Source: an uncultured Thermoanaerobacterales bacterium
GTDB taxonomy: Bacteria; Bacillota; Clostridia; Christensenellales; UBA1242
Direction: 5' to 3'
Length of the DNA stretch: 13,911 nt
Assembly (NCBI GenBank): GCA_900557695.1
Contig: USTP01000016.1
Span: 1-13,911 of the forward strand
Shown here: in pieces, positions 13,871 to 13,911 of the stretch
Layout: each line of letters opens with the position of its first letter
How positions within the stretch are numbered: the stretch's first letter is position 1
Position numbers and translations under genes: made by a program
Notes under the pieces: generated by a model
Seen by the model: only the letters and a program-made list of their open reading frames with translations
What the model was told of the DNA's origin: nothing
Databases searched by the model: none

Positions 13871-13911
13871 CTGTCTCTTATACACATCTGACGCTGCCGA
13901 CGATCTTACGC
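13871..13911 (+). other. Sequencing adapter remnant (Nextera Read 1 side plus index)
   Basis: Bases 13871-13889 are the reverse complement of the Tn5 mosaic end, followed by GACGCTGCCGACGA, the rest of the Nextera Read 1 adapter. The last eight bases, TCTTACGC, are the reverse complement of GCGTAAGA, an i5 index of the Nextera XT set (S517). This is library sequence; genomic sequence ends at about 13870. Confidence 0.97.

Overview
The window is an almost gap-free stretch of a low-GC, AT-rich Firmicutes-type chromosome with strong AGGAGG-like ribosome binding sites, the standard genetic code and compact operons. The order ftsK, rimO, pgsA, cinA, recA, rny is the one found in many Clostridia. 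The YlxY-type deacetylase upstream also points to a Clostridia or Bacilli relative, probably an uncultured metagenome-assembled organism. The outermost 24 and 41 bases are not biological: they are untrimmed Nextera adapter, and the right end includes an 8-base index.

Left part (25-2860). A lone plus-strand tyrosine recombinase has its own promoter and almost no leader. It converges on a cytoplasmic M19 dipeptidase gene, and the two share a hairpin terminator that overlaps the dipeptidase stop codon. Next comes an unrecognised small lipoprotein gene with its own strong terminator.

Middle (2861-4626). rny (RNase Y) is a single-gene unit with a strong promoter, a leader of about 90 nt and a long-stem terminator.

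Right part (4597-12903). One minus-strand operon reads M16 peptidase homologue, ftsK, rimO, pgsA, cinA, recA. Gaps are 60 nt or less, one pair overlaps by 4 nt, and a clean terminator follows recA. It joins chromosome translocation, ribosomal protein S12 modification, phospholipid synthesis and recombination. At the right edge (12901-13801) a YlxY-like membrane-anchored polysaccharide deacetylase gene has its own promoter and terminator.

I see no mobile element, CRISPR array, tRNA or rRNA, and no clearly new multi-gene system. The most notable pattern is degeneration of enzymes inside a conserved housekeeping cluster. The M16 protein has lost all three residues of HxxEH. The deacetylase has lost its motif-1 aspartates. 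The CinA protein lacks its N-terminal domain and has altered active-site motifs. The FtsK linker of about 370 residues carries a duplicated A-[KR]-x-x-L-F-G motif. recX, which usually sits near recA, is missing here. No intergenic stretch exceeds about 210 bases.
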